Source: Paracoccaceae bacterium (lineage in GTDB: Bacteria; Pseudomonadota; Alphaproteobacteria; Rhodobacterales; Rhodobacteraceae). From it: a stretch of 64,000 nucleotides of DNA. The notes below the pieces were generated by a model. That model had not been told where the DNA came from, searched no databases, and saw only the letters and a list, made by a program, of their open reading frames with translations. The stretch covers positions 61,162 to 125,161 of the forward strand of contig JAHRVG010000004.1 in the NCBI GenBank assembly GCA_019090795.1, written 5' to 3'. Positions within the stretch are counted from its first letter, which is position 1, and each line of letters begins with the position of its first letter. Below are positions 19,571 to 27,818 of this stretch, piece after piece. Position numbers and translations under genes: made by a program.

Positions 19571-19638
19571 CTGCCGCCTGACGGGTTGACTGCAAGCCAC
19601 TTGTCGTGATGCTTGCAGGCAGTCATTCGGGGGCATCC

Positions 19639-21315
19639 ATGGATCGCAAGACCAAGAATATACTGTTTATCATGTTCGACCAACTGAGGTTTGATTACCT
19701 CAGTTGTGCGGGTCACAAAACACTTGAGACCCCGCATATGGACAGGTTGGCCCGGAAGGGTGTTCGGTTTGATCGCGCCTATGTGCAATCCACCATCTGC
19801 GGTGCCTCGCGGATGAGCTTTTATACCGGTCGTTATGTGCACAGCCACGGGGCGGCGTGGAACAATTTTCCGCTGAAAGTCGGAGAGCAGACCCTTGGCG
19901 ACCATCTGCGTCCGCTGGGTATGGATGCCTGGCTGATTGGTAAGACCCATATGAGCGTGGATGTGGCAGGCTTTGAACGGCTGGGGATTACGCGGGGCAG
20001 CAAGATTGGCGCGCGGATCGAGGAATGCGGCTTTGATGTATTTATCCGCGATGACGGGTTATGGGCCGAGGGGCCGGACGGGTTTTATGATGAGCGGCGT
20101 TCGCCTTATAACGAGTATCTGAAGGCAAAGGGCTATCACAGCGAAAACCCTTGGGCGGATTATGCCAATGCAGGGATAACAGACGCTGGGGAAATCGCCT
20201 CTGGCTGGTTGATGAAACATGCGGATAAGCCTGCAAATATTCTAGAGCAGGACAGCGAAACACCTTGGCTGACCGCGCGTACCATTGATTTTATCGAAGC
20301 GCAGGATCCTGACAAACCTTGGCTGGCGCATGTGTCATTCATCAAGCCGCATTGGCCCTATATCGTGCCCGCGCCCTATCACCAGATGTATGGTCACAAT
20401 CAGATTCAGCCGGTGAACCGTGCTCCGAGCGAGCGGGAAAATGCGCATCCGGTATATGAGCAGTATATGAATAATATGATCGGAAAAGCTTTTCATCGTG
20501 ATGACGTGCGAGATGTGGTTATTCCGGCCTACATGGGGTTGATAAAGCAATGTGATGATCAGATGGGGCGGTTGTTTGAATACCTTGAACAATCGGGGCG
20601 AATGGATGACACAATGATCGTGTTGACCTCGGATCATGGGGATTATCTGGGGGATCATTGGATGGGGGAAAAGGAGTTGTTTCATGATCCTTCGGTGCGG
20701 ATTCCGCTGATCATCTATGACCCGTCGCCCGAGGCAGATACCAGCCGCGGGACGGTGTGTGACGCGCTGGTCGAGAGTATTGATTTGGCGGCAACATTCA
20801 TTGAGGTTGCGGGGGGCGCGGTGCCGGATCATATCGTAGAGGGGCATTCATTGCTGCCGTTCTTGCATGGTGAAACCCCAAACGAATGGCGCGACTTTGC
20901 GGTGAGCGAGTATGATTTTTCAGCGACATCCATGTCGGTTAATCTGGGTTTGAAACCCCGCGATGCTCGGCTGTTTATGGTGGTGGATGCGAGATGGAAA
21001 TTCATGCATTCCGAGGGCGGCTTTCGTCCGATGCTGTTTGATCTTGAAAACGATCCGGGTGAGCTGATTGATCTGGGTGATAGTGGTGCACACGGTGAAA
21101 TTCTTGATCAGATGTATGAACGGCTCGGGCGCTGGGCGCGGCGGATGAGCCAGCGCACGACAAAATCGGAGGCGGATATCGAGAGGATGCGCCAAAGCTC
21201 AAATGACAAGGGAATTTTGCTCGGGGTGTTTGATGGTTCTGAGGTCGATGAAAGGCTGTGGAGCAAGTATCGCGGGTCCGTGGCGCAACGCTTTACGCCA
21301 AAGGGAGAGGATTAA
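19639..21315 (+). CDS. Sulfatase-family hydrolase (arylsulfatase / phosphonate monoester hydrolase type)
   Basis: A 558-residue alkaline-phosphatase-superfamily enzyme. The N-terminal metal site is NILFIMFDQLRFDYL. The formylglycine motif is CGASR near residue 54 (Cys-x-Ala-x-Arg), so activity needs a formylglycine-generating enzyme. Further metal ligands are in SDHGDYLGDH. Layout and length resemble phosphonate monoester hydrolases and arylsulfatases; substrate is uncertain. An in-frame start at 19606 exists, but ATG 19639 follows GGGGG at good distance and begins at the conserved core. There is no signal peptide, so it should act in the cytoplasm. Confidence 0.85.
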   Translation: MDRKTKNILFIMFDQLRFDYLSCAGHKTLETPHMDRLARKGVRFDRAYVQSTICGASRMSFYTGRYVHSHGAAWNNFPLKVGEQTLGDHLRPLGMDAWLIGKTHMSVDVAGFERLGITRGSKIGARIEECGFDVFIRDDGLWAEGPDGFYDERRSPYNEYLKAKGYHSENPWADYANAGITDAGEIASGWLMKHADKPANILEQDSETPWLTARTIDFIEAQDPDKPWLAHVSFIKPHWPYIVPAPYHQMYGHNQIQPVNRAPSERENAHPVYEQYMNNMIGKAFHRDDVRDVVIPAYMGLIKQCDDQMGRLFEYLEQSGRMDDTMIVLTSDHGDYLGDHWMGEKELFHDPSVRIPLIIYDPSPEADTSRGTVCDALVESIDLAATFIEVAGGAVPDHIVEGHSLLPFLHGETPNEWRDFAVSEYDFSATSMSVNLGLKPRDARLFMVVDARWKFMHSEGGFRPMLFDLENDPGELIDLGDSGAHGEILDQMYERLGRWARRMSQRTTKSEADIERMRQSSNDKGILLGVFDGSEVDERLWSKYRGSVAQRFTPKGED

Positions 21316-21355
21316 CAGCCACCCTGCGCTGGTTTTGAAAGGCCAAGCTGTGTCC

Positions 21356-23008
21356 CTACTCGGCGGGAATTTTCAATTCTGCCGCTTCTGCCCGGGTCAG
21401 TTGCTCGCCCTGTTTGCGCTTTTGTAAAACCTCGCGGGCACGGGCGTATTGGGGGTCTTCCCAGAACATCATGCAACCATTGCAACCTTTGCCACAGCAG
21501 CCCTCTACTCCAACACGGTTGGTCTTGAAACGTCGGTCCCCGGCCCCCTCTCCGATGGAGTCGACCAAGGCATCGCGGCGTTTGGTGTAGGCTTTGGGGT
21601 TGTCTTTGCCGGACACTTCCAAACCTTGGGTCAGTTTATCGAGGCGAATCCTTGCCCATTGTTCTTCACTCAATGCGCGCTCTTTGCGCATGACGCTGAA
21701 CTCTGGAAAACGGGCGCGGATGTCGCTTGGGTCTTCGTGGTCGAACAGGGTAAAGGGAATGCGGATTGTGGTGCGCGAGCCGCCGTGGATGACATCTTTG
21801 CGCTCGCCATTTTTGGCGACCTCGAAATCGTACAGCCGTAATAGAACCGGTTCACGGGTGAGAGGTGAAATAAACTCCAGAACCTCGCCTGCATCCAGTT
21901 TGTTTTTCACATCCACCAGCAGGGCATCATCGGTGACGCCGCTGACAACACCGGCGTATTCCCATTGGGCAATTGCGGCAGTGTGTTCATAGTTATGGGC
22001 GTGATTTGTAAGGCGACCCTCGTGGAATGCCAGCGTGTAGCCCCGGTTGCCGACCGATTCCAGCTCACGCATATAGGGTAGGGGATTCCAACTTGCCGGA
22101 TCATCGTAATAATCATCTATCGCCATGCGGTAAGCGCGGGCGACAACGGCGCAATAATACTCTGATTTGCCGCGACCCTCGACCTTGAGGCTGTCTACGC
22201 CAATGCGTAGGTATTCATCCAGTTTCGGCATGATACACAGGTCTTTGGAGTTGAGAATATAGGAACCGCGAGAGTCTTCCTCGATCGGCATCAACTCTCC
22301 GGGTCGACAACCTTCTTCCAGTAAAAACTCAAACATATCAAAGTTTTCGTCGGTGATCTTCAACTCTTGCACAGTGCCATCCTTGAGCCGCATCCGGAAC
22401 TTGTAATTCCAGCGGCAAGAGTTGGCGCAGTTGCCCTGATTGGCGCCCCGTTCAGACATGAAATTAGACAGCAAGCAGCGGCCGGAATAGGTCATGCACA
22501 TGGCGCCGTGAACAAAGGCTTCAAGCTTGATGTCGGGGCATTGCTCGCGGATTTCGGTCAACTCGCCAAAGGAAACCTCGCGGGCGAGAACCACCAATTC
22601 GGCGCCTTGCTGTTCCCAGAACTTCACCGACAACCAAGAGCTGACATTGCTTTGGGTAGAGATGTGCAGCGGCAGTTCGGGGGCGCGTTCGCGCACAAAC
22701 TGGAACACACCGGGGTCAGCAATAATCAGCCCGTCCGGTTTCACCTTGCGAACGGTCTCGATGTATTCTTCCAGCTTGGGAATATCTTTGTTGTGGCTGA
22801 AAAGGTTCAGTGTGAGGTAGGCGCGTTTGCCGTGTTGGTGACAGAAATTCACCCCCTCGATTACATCTTCAAGCGAGAACTCGGACTTGGTGCGCAGCGA
22901 CATATCCGGCGTGCCGAGATACACCGCATCAGCCCCGTAAAGGATGGCGATTTTCAGTTTGCGCAGGTTGCCCGCAGGCATGAGGAGTTCGGAACGATGC
23001 TGGGTCAT
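21356..23008 (-). CDS. trhP: U32-family tRNA hydroxylation protein (YegQ/TrhP-like)
   Basis: A 550-residue peptidase-U32-family protein. It starts ELLMPAGNLRKLKIAILYGA, and the Fe-S/U32 signature region carries EAFVHGAMCMTYSGRCLLSN followed by NCANSCRW. It aligns best with YegQ, which with prephenate-derived chemistry hydroxylates tRNA uridine 34, so the peptidase label is historical. It is about 100 residues longer than E. coli YegQ; the extra tail holds a Cys cluster (GCCGKGCNGCMMFW), probably an additional metal site. It is convergent with the sulfatase gene, 40 bases away. Confidence 0.82.
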   Translation of the reverse strand: MTQHRSELLMPAGNLRKLKIAILYGADAVYLGTPDMSLRTKSEFSLEDVIEGVNFCHQHGKRAYLTLNLFSHNKDIPKLEEYIETVRKVKPDGLIIADPGVFQFVRERAPELPLHISTQSNVSSWLSVKFWEQQGAELVVLAREVSFGELTEIREQCPDIKLEAFVHGAMCMTYSGRCLLSNFMSERGANQGNCANSCRWNYKFRMRLKDGTVQELKITDENFDMFEFLLEEGCRPGELMPIEEDSRGSYILNSKDLCIMPKLDEYLRIGVDSLKVEGRGKSEYYCAVVARAYRMAIDDYYDDPASWNPLPYMRELESVGNRGYTLAFHEGRLTNHAHNYEHTAAIAQWEYAGVVSGVTDDALLVDVKNKLDAGEVLEFISPLTREPVLLRLYDFEVAKNGERKDVIHGGSRTTIRIPFTLFDHEDPSDIRARFPEFSVMRKERALSEEQWARIRLDKLTQGLEVSGKDNPKAYTKRRDALVDSIGEGAGDRRFKTNRVGVEGCCGKGCNGCMMFWEDPQYARAREVLQKRKQGEQLTRAEAAELKIPAE

Positions 23009-23072
23009 TTGGTGGCCGCGTTAGGGTGCAAAAGGTTCTTGTATAGAGGTGGAAGGCAGATGCCAAGGTGGC

Positions 23073-24563
23073 TCATGTGCCGCAAAAGGTTTTGTAGGGG
23101 CCAAACCCGTCCGGCGCGGGGGAGGCATATTCTTGCAGGCCGTCACGTTCTTCATACGGGTTGGCCAGTACGGCTGACAGTTTTTCGAAACGGGCATAGT
23201 TGCCGCGTTGTTCGGCGGCTTGCAGGGCTTCTTCGACCATGTGGTTGCGCGGGATGTAGATCGGATTGACGCGGTTCATCGCAGCGGCGCGTTCCGAAGG
23301 GGTTGCAGTTTCCACTGATGCGCGATCCTGCCAAGCCGACAACCAGCTATTGAATGCAGATGGATCATCAAACAGTGCTTGCGCTTTTTCGGCATTGCCA
23401 AGGGTGGCGTCCGCCAAGTAGCGAAATAGCAGAGTGTAATCGACGTTCTGGCCCTTCATTGCGGATAAAAGGCCATCGGCCAGTCTGGTGTCGTCGTCTT
23501 GCACCGACTTTAACCCCAGTTTGGCACGCATTCTGTTGGTCCACAGTGTCATGTACTGACCGCCAAACAAAGTGACCTCCTCAGTAGCGATCTCGATGGC
23601 GCGGTCTTCGTTTTTTGCAAGCAGAGGCAGCAGGGTTTCGGCAAATCGTGCCAGATTCCAGCGCGCCATAGCGGGTTGTTGACCATAAGCGTAACGGCCC
23701 TGTTGGTCGATGGAACTGAACAGGGTGGCGGGGTCGTATTCATCCATGAAGGCGCAGGGGCCATAGTCGATTGTTTCGCCGGAAATCGTCATGTTATCTG
23801 TGTTCATTACCCCGTGGACAAAACCGACCATCATCCATTTGGCCAGCAGTGCCGCCTGTGCTTGCCGTACACCACGCAACAGCCCGAGGTAGGGGGTTTT
23901 GCTGTTGCTTAGGTGTGGATAGTGGCGGTTGATTGCATAATCAGCCAGTTTTTGTACGTTGTCGGTTTCACCGCGTGCAGCGAAGAACTGAAAGCTGCCA
24001 ACGCGCAGGTGACTAGCAGCGGAGCGGGCGAGGACGGCACCGGGGTGGTTGCCGTCCTCGCGCATGATGCTTTCGCCCGTTGTGACAGCGGCCAGCGCGC
24101 GGGTCGTCGGGATATTGAGCGCGTGCATTGCCTCGGCCATGATGTATTCGCGCAGAACCGGCCCCAGCACCGCTTTGCCGTCGCCACCGCGTGAAAACGG
24201 GGTGCGGCCAGAGCCTTTGAGGGCAATGTCCTGACGCTCGCCCGATCTGTCCACCACTTCTCCCAGCAGCAGTGCGCGGCCATCGCCAAGTTGTGGGGAA
24301 AAGCCGCCGAATTGGTGGCCGGCGTAGGCTTGCGCCAGGGGGGCGGCATCGGTGGGGGCAGACTTACCGGAAAAAATATTCGCTAATGCCTGTTCGTTCA
24401 GGGCATCCGTGTCCAGCCCAAGGTCCGCTGCCAAGGGCTTGTTCAGGGCCACAAGTTCAGGGGCGGGAACATCTGCGCCCTGCCATTCAACGTAAAAGCC
24501 TTGCAGTTCTGTGGCATAGCTGTTGTCGAATTTCAGGCTGGTGTCGATGGTTGAAGAGGCCAT
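23073..24563 (-). CDS. selO: Protein adenylyltransferase SelO (YdiU)
   Basis: A 496-residue pseudokinase that transfers AMP to protein hydroxyls. Conserved elements include QLGDGRALLLGE, the Lys/Arg-containing LKGSGRTPFSRGGDGKAV, REYIMAEAMHALNIPTTRAL and the metal-binding VNTDN-type segment GVMNTDNMTISGETIDYGP. The C-terminus ends FCGT, with a Cys where animal SelO has selenocysteine. Known family members link AMPylation to redox stress. It follows msrB and msrA on the same strand with 11 bases between, supporting a shared oxidative-stress role. Confidence 0.93.
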   Translation of the reverse strand: MASSTIDTSLKFDNSYATELQGFYVEWQGADVPAPELVALNKPLAADLGLDTDALNEQALANIFSGKSAPTDAAPLAQAYAGHQFGGFSPQLGDGRALLLGEVVDRSGERQDIALKGSGRTPFSRGGDGKAVLGPVLREYIMAEAMHALNIPTTRALAAVTTGESIMREDGNHPGAVLARSAASHLRVGSFQFFAARGETDNVQKLADYAINRHYPHLSNSKTPYLGLLRGVRQAQAALLAKWMMVGFVHGVMNTDNMTISGETIDYGPCAFMDEYDPATLFSSIDQQGRYAYGQQPAMARWNLARFAETLLPLLAKNEDRAIEIATEEVTLFGGQYMTLWTNRMRAKLGLKSVQDDDTRLADGLLSAMKGQNVDYTLLFRYLADATLGNAEKAQALFDDPSAFNSWLSAWQDRASVETATPSERAAAMNRVNPIYIPRNHMVEEALQAAEQRGNYARFEKLSAVLANPYEERDGLQEYASPAPDGFGPYKTFCGT

Positions 24564-24574
24564 TTAGATTTCCG

Positions 24575-25075
24575 TCAGCTTGAGGAAGGGAGCACCCAGT
24601 TCGGGCGTAGAAAATGGCAGGTATAGCCGTGGGGAATGCGCTCAAGGTAATCCTGATGTTCTGGTTCTGCCTCCCAGAAATCGCCTAGGGGAGCAACTTC
24701 TGTAACCACGGTTCCGGGCCAGAGATTGGAGGCATTCACATCTGTTATCGTGCGCAAGGCCTCTGTGCGCTGTTCATCGTCCCCATAATATATGGCGGAA
24801 CGATAGGCGGTGCCATGGTCGTTGCCTTGGCGGTTTTCGGTTGTCGGGTCGTGGATCTGGAAAAAGAACTCCAAAATTTTGCGATAGATCAGCGCATCGG
24901 AATCAAAGGTGATTTCGATACCTTCCGCATGGGTACCGTGATGGCGGTAGGTGGCATTTGGCACATCACCGCCCGTATAGCCGACGCGGGTGCTGATCAC
25001 GCCCGGCATTTTTCGGATCAAATCCTGCATCCCCCAGAAACATCCCCCAGCCAGAACTGCGCGTTGTTGTGCCAT
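24575..25075 (-). CDS. msrA: Peptide methionine sulfoxide reductase MsrA
   Basis: A 166-residue enzyme that reduces methionine-S-sulfoxide. The catalytic GCFWG motif lies at residues 11-15, followed by [13 protein letters not shown]; Glu and Tyr ligands of the substrate pocket ([16 protein letters not shown]) are in place. The C-terminus lacks obvious resolving Cys, so recycling may depend on thioredoxin acting directly. It starts 1 nt after the msrB stop region and belongs to msrB-msrA-selO. Confidence 0.94.
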   Translation of the reverse strand: MAQQRAVLAGGCFWGMQDLIRKMPGVISTRVGYTGGDVPNATYRHHGTHAEGIEITFDSDALIYRKILEFFFQIHDPTTENRQGNDHGTAYRSAIYYGDDEQRTEALRTITDVNASNLWPGTVVTEVAPLGDFWEAEPEHQDYLERIPHGYTCHFLRPNWVLPSSS

Positions 25076-25076
25076 T

Positions 25077-25523
25077 TTATATGTCCTCTACTTGGTCAAG
25101 GTAATCGCTGTAACCCTCGGATTTCATATCGTCACGGGCAATGAAACGCAGGGAGGCGGAGTTGATACAATAGCGCAGGCCACCACGATCAGGCGGGCCG
25201 TCTGAAAAGACATGGCCAAGGTGGCTGTCGCCGTTTTTTGAGCGCACTTCGGTTCGGATCATACCGAGTGAGTTTTCGGATATTTCGCTGACATAAAGCG
25301 GATCAATGGCTTTGGTAAAGCTGGGCCAGCCGCAACCGGATTCAAATTTGTCAGAGGAGGCGAATAAGGGCTCGCCTGACACAATGTCGACATAAATGCC
25401 AGCGGCATTGTTATCCAGATAGGTACCGGTGCCCGGATGTTCGGTACCATTTTGCTGGGTGACACGATAGCTCTCGGGGGTCAGTTGGGTGATCGCGTCT
25501 GCGGATTTGGTGTATAAGGTCAT
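25077..25523 (-). CDS. msrB: Peptide methionine-R-sulfoxide reductase MsrB
   Basis: A 148-residue enzyme that reduces methionine-R-sulfoxide. ESGCGWPSF and the catalytic Cys in [12 protein letters not shown] are present, as is SHLGHVF. The two CxxC zinc-binding pairs of the zinc form are absent (the first reads [12 protein letters not shown]), so this is the zinc-free subtype. First gene of the msrB-msrA-selO operon; AGGAA precedes the ATG by 7 bases. Confidence 0.94.
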   Translation of the reverse strand: MTLYTKSADAITQLTPESYRVTQQNGTEHPGTGTYLDNNAAGIYVDIVSGEPLFASSDKFESGCGWPSFTKAIDPLYVSEISENSLGMIRTEVRSKNGDSHLGHVFSDGPPDRGGLRYCINSASLRFIARDDMKSEGYSDYLDQVEDI

Positions 25524-25828
25524 CTGAGGTTCCTAGCCGTATTTATTACACAAGATAGGTTAAAGCTTCTGTAGTTCCAATAAAATCTGTTGTTAACCGC
25601 GTCCCAATAAGGGAACGACTCAAGTTGATACTCTGGGCCGGAAAAATGGTGTGACTTTCCGTAAAACGGTTATTTGAAATACAGTTGCCACAACAAAGGC
25701 GGAACTGTGCGGGAATCGTGAACAATCAGGGCGGAAATGTGATCCAATTAAGTCGAATTTTAGGATTCTTCTATTTAAATTGGCCTTTGTATGACATATT
25801 TACACTTAGTTGGTTACGAGGTGCAAAG
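25524..25828. other. 305-base intergenic region upstream of msrB and the small ORF
   Basis: AT-rich sequence holding the msrB promoter (minus) and that of the small gene at 25829 (plus). The frame of the small gene stays open back to 25685, but no ribosome binding site supports an earlier start. A short repeat CCGT-AAA-ACGG and an ATTTAAAT palindrome are visible. No RNA gene or terminator is recognised. Confidence 0.4.
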
Positions 25829-26059
25829 ATGTTTTTTGCAAAAAGAATTAGGGAAACCCTGCGCGATGTTGCGCCGGTAGTTTCAAGTACCTTGGATGTG
25901 GCCGCCGATTTTTTCGAGTTCCTGCTGAGGGGATCTGAACGCAATTGTTTGCAGCGTGTCGGCGTTACGAAAACACCAATGGGGTTATTTAGTCAGCAGC
26001 CGGGTGTTTGCCGGATGCACGGTTTGGGTGATCCGTTTGTTGAGCGTGTAACAAGTTAA
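25829..26059 (+). CDS. Small hypothetical protein with strong ribosome binding site
   Basis: A 76-residue protein beginning MFFAKRIRETLRDVAP. GAGGT at 25818-25822 is 6 bases from the ATG, a strong start signal, whereas the longer frame from 25685 has none. The sequence is mildly amphipathic, with a hydrophobic stretch VSSTLDVAADFFEFLL and two Cys; there is no signal peptide or known motif. It is the first plus-strand gene before the polysaccharide locus. I do not recognise the family. Whether it is translated is uncertain. Confidence 0.4.
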   Translation: MFFAKRIRETLRDVAPVVSSTLDVAADFFEFLLRGSERNCLQRVGVTKTPMGLFSQQPGVCRMHGLGDPFVERVTS

Positions 26060-26192
26060 GGAGTGACGTTGGGGTGAGCTAGGATTAATTGGTGCTGCTT
26101 GGGCATTTTGTCGGTTTGATGGGGGTCAAATACGGGTTTAATGCACTTTCTCCGGCTGTTTGCCGGGCTGCTTTCAAGGATAGACCCGCGTG

Positions 26193-26208
26193 ACGTGGTT
26201 TCACGTGT
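26193..26208. promoter_or_regulatory. ACGTG-N4-CACGT inverted repeat upstream of the priming transferase
   Basis: ACGTG (26193-26197), GTTT, CACGT (26202-26206) form a perfect inverted repeat 63 bases before the start at 26270. Its right part lies in the 11-mer GTTTCACGTGT, which occurs again at 31052-31062 upstream of rfbC. This suggests a shared regulator of the polysaccharide genes; inference. Confidence 0.35.
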
Positions 26209-26269
26209 CTATATTGTGTGCCGTTTTTCTGGTTCCAGCGCCGCTTGGTGTGTGGGAAAGGGAATAATA

Positions 26270-26947
26270 ATGGCTATCGATCCAAACCAAGGATACGATC
26301 AGGTACAGTTTGTTGATCCGATATTGGATTCACGTTCTTTAGGCGTCTATCGAAATGCGCTGAAGCGCGTTCTTGATTTAGCGGGGGTTTTGTTGTTGGC
26401 AATTCCTGCTTTTGTTATTCTGCTTATTCTGGCTGTAGCGATCGCCTGTTCTGGCAATTTACCGTTTTATAGCCAAAAACGCATCGGCAAGAACGGCCGC
26501 GTATTCCGCATGTGGAAGTTGCGCTCGATGGTTCCCAATGCGGAGCAGCGGTTGAAAGTGTATCTGGCAGAAAACTCGGTAGCGCGGGCGGAATGGGACC
26601 GGACGCAAAAACTGAAGAATGACCCTCGGATTACCCCTATCGGCCAGTTTATTCGCAAATCTTCGCTGGATGAGCTGCCGCAATTGCTGAATGTTTTTTA
26701 CGGTGAAATGTCACTGGTTGGCCCCCGCCCGATGATGTGCGAGCAACAGGATCTATATCCCGGTAAGGCTTACTTTCAGCTCTTGCCCGGGATTACCGGG
26801 TTTTGGCAAATTTCAGAGCGCAACGAGACCAGTTTTGCCGAGCGGGCGTATTATGACACCAGCTATCACCAGCAGCTTTCTCTTGCCACCGATTTGCGGG
26901 TTTTGTACCAGACTGTTGCCGTTGTTCTGCGCGGTACGGGGTATTAG
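26270..26947 (+). CDS. Undecaprenyl-phosphate sugar-1-phosphate transferase (ExoY-like priming enzyme)
   Basis: A 225-residue bacterial sugar transferase that starts repeat-unit synthesis by moving a sugar-1-phosphate to undecaprenyl phosphate at the inner membrane. One membrane helix (DLAGVLLLAIPAFVILLILA) is followed by the conserved cytoplasmic part: FYSQKRIGKNGRVFRMWKLR, DPRITPIGQFIRKSSLDELP, LVGPRPMM and PGITGFWQIS. It lacks the large N-terminal part of WbaP and so is ExoY-like. AAAGGGAAT precedes ATG 26270; the frame is open upstream to 26141 but without a start signal. It is the likely first step of the glycan made by this locus. Confidence 0.9.
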   Translation: MAIDPNQGYDQVQFVDPILDSRSLGVYRNALKRVLDLAGVLLLAIPAFVILLILAVAIACSGNLPFYSQKRIGKNGRVFRMWKLRSMVPNAEQRLKVYLAENSVARAEWDRTQKLKNDPRITPIGQFIRKSSLDELPQLLNVFYGEMSLVGPRPMMCEQQDLYPGKAYFQLLPGITGFWQISERNETSFAERAYYDTSYHQQLSLATDLRVLYQTVAVVLRGTGY

Positions 26948-26949
26948 AT

Positions 26950-27663
26950 TCAGTGACGGGTCAGACTGTTCTTGAGCCGCCTTGCCCAGCCAATCAGTGG
27001 AAGACGTTCTTTCCAGCCGGTATCGTGAATATCTGTTTTCGAGGACCGCTGAATAATCCATTGCCCGGCAGTCGCCAATGTAGTGATATCGGGGTTTTCC
27101 CGACGAAACCAGCTATAGGCACCGTCAAGGTGCATGGGGCCACCGGCCGGATCGCCTAGTTTTCTGGAGAGCATGGTCTCAAGATAGGGTACCATCCGTG
27201 TGATCGCCGATTTTCTCAGCATGGTGGCGTGGGTCAGTTTCAGGGGCGCTTCCGGAGAGACCGGAGCAAAGAAAGCTTCGGTTTCTTGGGGTCCATAAAT
27301 GGTGCCGAAATAGAACATATCCCAAGGTTCGCCTTGAATTGTTAAAGCCTCTTGGGCTGTACTCTTACAAAATCGGTTGGTGAAATCCGCGTCGTCTTCC
27401 AGTACCAAAATAGTGTCATACCCACGCGCAAGCGCATCCTTTAGAATGCCCAGATGGCTTTGAAAACAGCCTCTGCTACCGATATTGGGAAACTCGCCGG
27501 GATCATCCGGACGGCTGGCTGTAAATAGCTGGACTTTGGTGTGATCAAAGCTCAACCCGACGCGTGCCAACTGTTCCGCCATTTCGGCGCGCCGGTCGGC
27601 GCGGAAAGCCAGATTGATAACGTAGATCATGTCAATCGAAGCCAGTAGCGGAAATTTGGACAC
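26950..27663 (-). CDS. Glycosyltransferase family 25 protein
   Basis: A 237-residue GT25 (LPS-type) glycosyltransferase. Hallmarks are MIYVINLAFRADRRAEM, GSRGCFQSHLGILKDAL and the DxD-like LVLEDDADF. The start is taken as GTG at 27663 because GGAGG lies 7 bases before it; an ATG further upstream (27723) has no such signal. It is convergent with the priming transferase, 2 bases apart, and divergent from the polymerase-like gene. Donor and acceptor sugars are unknown. Confidence 0.83.
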   Translation of the reverse strand: MSKFPLLASIDMIYVINLAFRADRRAEMAEQLARVGLSFDHTKVQLFTASRPDDPGEFPNIGSRGCFQSHLGILKDALARGYDTILVLEDDADFTNRFCKSTAQEALTIQGEPWDMFYFGTIYGPQETEAFFAPVSPEAPLKLTHATMLRKSAITRMVPYLETMLSRKLGDPAGGPMHLDGAYSWFRRENPDITTLATAGQWIIQRSSKTDIHDTGWKERLPLIGWARRLKNSLTRH

Positions 27664-27743
27664 GCAGAAGCCTCCAGAATGTTGATTGCCCTTATTTGGC
27701 CAATGTTGCATTTTATAGGGCAAGCTGAAAGGCAGGATTCTGC

Positions 27744-27758
27744 TTAATTTTCTGTTAA
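27744..27758. promoter_or_regulatory. CtrA-type box TTAA-N7-TTAA
   Basis: TTAA (27744-27747), seven bases, TTAA (27755-27758): an exact match to the CtrA consensus, 60 bases before the polymerase-like gene at 27819 and 80 bases before the divergent GT25 gene. Control by CtrA is inferred from the motif and position only. Confidence 0.4.
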
Positions 27759-27818
27759 GGTGTGGGGTGTTGCCTTCGCCTGTGTTTGTATCGCAAGTAA
27801 CGAGGGGAATTCAGAACA

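Noticed and set aside
17490..21315. Possible genomic island starting at the tyrosine recombinase
   Set aside because: No attachment repeats, tRNA, phage or conjugation genes, and neighbouring genes look chromosomal.
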